From Thermoanaerobaculia bacterium (GTDB taxonomy: Bacteria > Acidobacteriota > Thermoanaerobaculia > Multivoradales > UBA5704), in contig JAICSG010000138.1 of assembly GCA_025937035.1 (NCBI GenBank), positions 1-8,386 on the forward strand: a stretch of DNA of 8,386 nucleotides, in the 5' to 3' direction. Made by a program: the position numbers and the translations under genes. How positions within the stretch are numbered: the first letter of the stretch is position 1; each line of letters begins with the position of its first letter. The notes under the pieces are model-generated. The model did not search any database. It had not been told where the DNA came from and worked only from the letters and a program-made list of their open reading frames with translations. Positions 7,239-8,386 of this stretch are shown piece by piece.

Positions 7239-8386
7239 ATTCCTTCGGCCTGGGCGGCACCAACGCCCACGTGGTGCTGGAGGAGGCGCCGGCGCCCGAG
7301 CCGGCCCTCCACACCCGCCCCTGGCAGCTCCTCACCCTCTCCGCCCGCACCCCCGAGGCCCTGGCGGTGGCGGGGGAGCGGCTGGCGGCTTATCTCGCGG
7401 AGACTCCGGAGCTCGATCTGGCGGACGCCGCCTACACCCTGGCGGCCGGCCGCCGGCCCTTCGGCTTCCGGCAGGCCCTGGTCTGCCGCGACGGGGAGGA
7501 CGCCGCGGCCTGCCTGGCGGCGGGCGATCCGGTGCGCCTGCTGACCTCCAAGATGGCGGCCGAGGGGTGGCCGGAAGCGGGCCGGCCGGTGGCCTTCGTC
7601 TTTCCCGGGCAAGGGTCGCAGCACGTGGGGATGGGGCGCGACCTCTACGAGTCCGAGCCCCTGTTCCGCGACGAGATCGACCGCGCCGCCACCCACCTCC
7701 TGCCGCGCCTCGGGCTCGACCTGCGCCGGGTCCTCTACCCGGCGGCGGGCGGCGAGGCCGAGGCGGCGCGCCAGCTCGCCCGCACTGTCGTGGCCCAGCC
7801 GGCCCTGCTGGCGGTGGAGGTCGCCCTGGCCCGCCTGCTCGGCTCCTGGGGGGTGCGGCCCGCCGCCATGCTGGGCCACAGCCTGGGCGAGTACGCGGCG
7901 GCGGTGATGGCGGAGGTCTTCACCTTCGAGGCCGCCCTCGCCTGGGTGGCCGAGCGCGGGCGCCTGATCGAGCAGGTCGGCGAAGCCGGCAGCATGCTGG
8001 CGGTGCCGCTCCCGGAGGCGGAGATCGTGCCCTTCCTTGCCGGCGGTACCGGCGAGGTGCATCTGGCGGCGTTGAATGCCCCCTCGCTGGTGAGCGTCTC
8101 CGGTCCGGCCGCCGCCCTGGCGGAGCTCACCTCCCGGCTGGCCGCCGAGGGGGTGGTGGCGCTGCCGCTCCAGGTCGCCTTCGCCGGCCACTCGCCGCGC
8201 ACCGAGCCGGTGATGGCCCCCTTCCAGGCGCGGGTCGCGGCGGTGGGCCCCAAAAAGCCCGCGATCCCCTTCGTGTCGAGCAGCTCGGGGACCTGGATCG
8301 GCGCGGCGGAGGCGGCCGATCCCGGCTACTGGGCGCGGCACCTGCGCCAGCCGGTGCGCTTCTCCGACGGCGTCGAGACGCTGCGC
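7235..8386 (+). CDS. Type I modular PKS, continuation after frameshift: KS end, linker and AT; 3' partial
   Basis: This frame is open from the frameshift to the window edge (384 codons). The GTG at 7235 overlaps the upstream TGA and is used here as a nominal start; the true gene starts at 5979. Residues 1-19 are the last part of KS (SFGLGGTNAHVVLEEAP). A KS-AT linker follows (WQLLTLSARTPEAL, about residues 30-110). The AT starts at about 119 with VAFVFPGQGSQ and has nucleophile Ser216 in GHSLGEY and the conserved ERGRL segment. Catalytic His319 is present, but its motif reads FAGHS rather than the malonyl HAFHS or methylmalonyl YASHS, so extender choice cannot be read by the usual rule. The Ser-to-His distance of 103 residues is normal for the family. 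Near the edge, YWARHLRQPVRF is the usual late AT segment. Later domains lie beyond the window. Confidence 0.88.
   Translation, partial: MNSFGLGGTNAHVVLEEAPAPEPALHTRPWQLLTLSARTPEALAVAGERLAAYLAETPELDLADAAYTLAAGRRPFGFRQALVCRDGEDAAACLAAGDPVRLLTSKMAAEGWPEAGRPVAFVFPGQGSQHVGMGRDLYESEPLFRDEIDRAATHLLPRLGLDLRRVLYPAAGGEAEAARQLARTVVAQPALLAVEVALARLLGSWGVRPAAMLGHSLGEYAAAVMAEVFTFEAALAWVAERGRLIEQVGEAGSMLAVPLPEAEIVPFLAGGTGEVHLAALNAPSLVSVSGPAAALAELTSRLAAEGVVALPLQVAFAGHSPRTEPVMAPFQARVAAVGPKKPAIPFVSSSSGTWIGAAEAADPGYWARHLRQPVRFSDGVETLR

Noticed and set aside
7178..8341. Minus-strand open frame opposite the second AT
   Set aside because: The plus strand encodes a continuous KS end and AT with catalytic Ser and His. 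The minus translation has no recognisable motif.

Overview
The window is very GC-rich, gene-dense and coded entirely on the plus strand. It is an internal slice of a modular type I polyketide synthase (PKS) operon in a Gram-negative-type bacterium. The lineage is inferred from two things: a DUF5916 / CBM9-like outer-membrane beta-barrel protein, a family frequent in Acidobacteriota, Gemmatimonadota and Bacteroidota, and the high GC, which argues against Bacteroidota. Acidobacteriota or a similar soil or sediment phylum is my best guess, with low confidence.

Layout: (1) 1-3732 is one PKS module entered in the middle of its ketosynthase. Its order is KS (C-terminal part)-AT-KR-ACP, and it has no thioesterase. 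It is cut by an in-frame TAG at 1294-1296, exactly in the acyltransferase active-site His motif, so it appears as two pieces (1-1296 and 1315-3732) in the same frame. (2) 3729-5966 is an intact secreted outer-membrane beta-barrel protein. Its ATG overlaps the PKS stop codon (ATGA). (3) 5979-8386 is the start of the next PKS: a complete set of KS catalytic residues, then an AT that runs off the window. It is split by a one-base loss in a G run near 7231-7235, which makes a TGA at 7236-7238 and moves the coding frame, giving pieces 5979-7238 and 7235-8386.

Spacing is operon-like throughout: a 4-base overlap, then a 12-base gap with a good Shine-Dalgarno sequence. There is no terminator or promoter-sized gap, so the barrel protein is probably co-transcribed with, and translationally coupled to, the assembly line. 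The first module would add a malonyl-type extender and reduce the beta-keto group to hydroxyl. The product then passes from its ACP to the KS of the second protein.

The points most worth attention are the outer-membrane protein set between two consecutive PKS genes; three C-to-A-type differences from consensus within 12 bases that create the stop and remove the AT catalytic His; the second lesion in the next KS; an atypical FAGH motif in the second AT; and Thr in place of the KR catalytic Ser. The two gene-breaking lesions could be real decay of the cluster or sequencing/assembly errors. The sequence alone cannot decide. No RNA genes, mobile elements, CRISPR arrays or non-coding stretches over 300 bases were seen.
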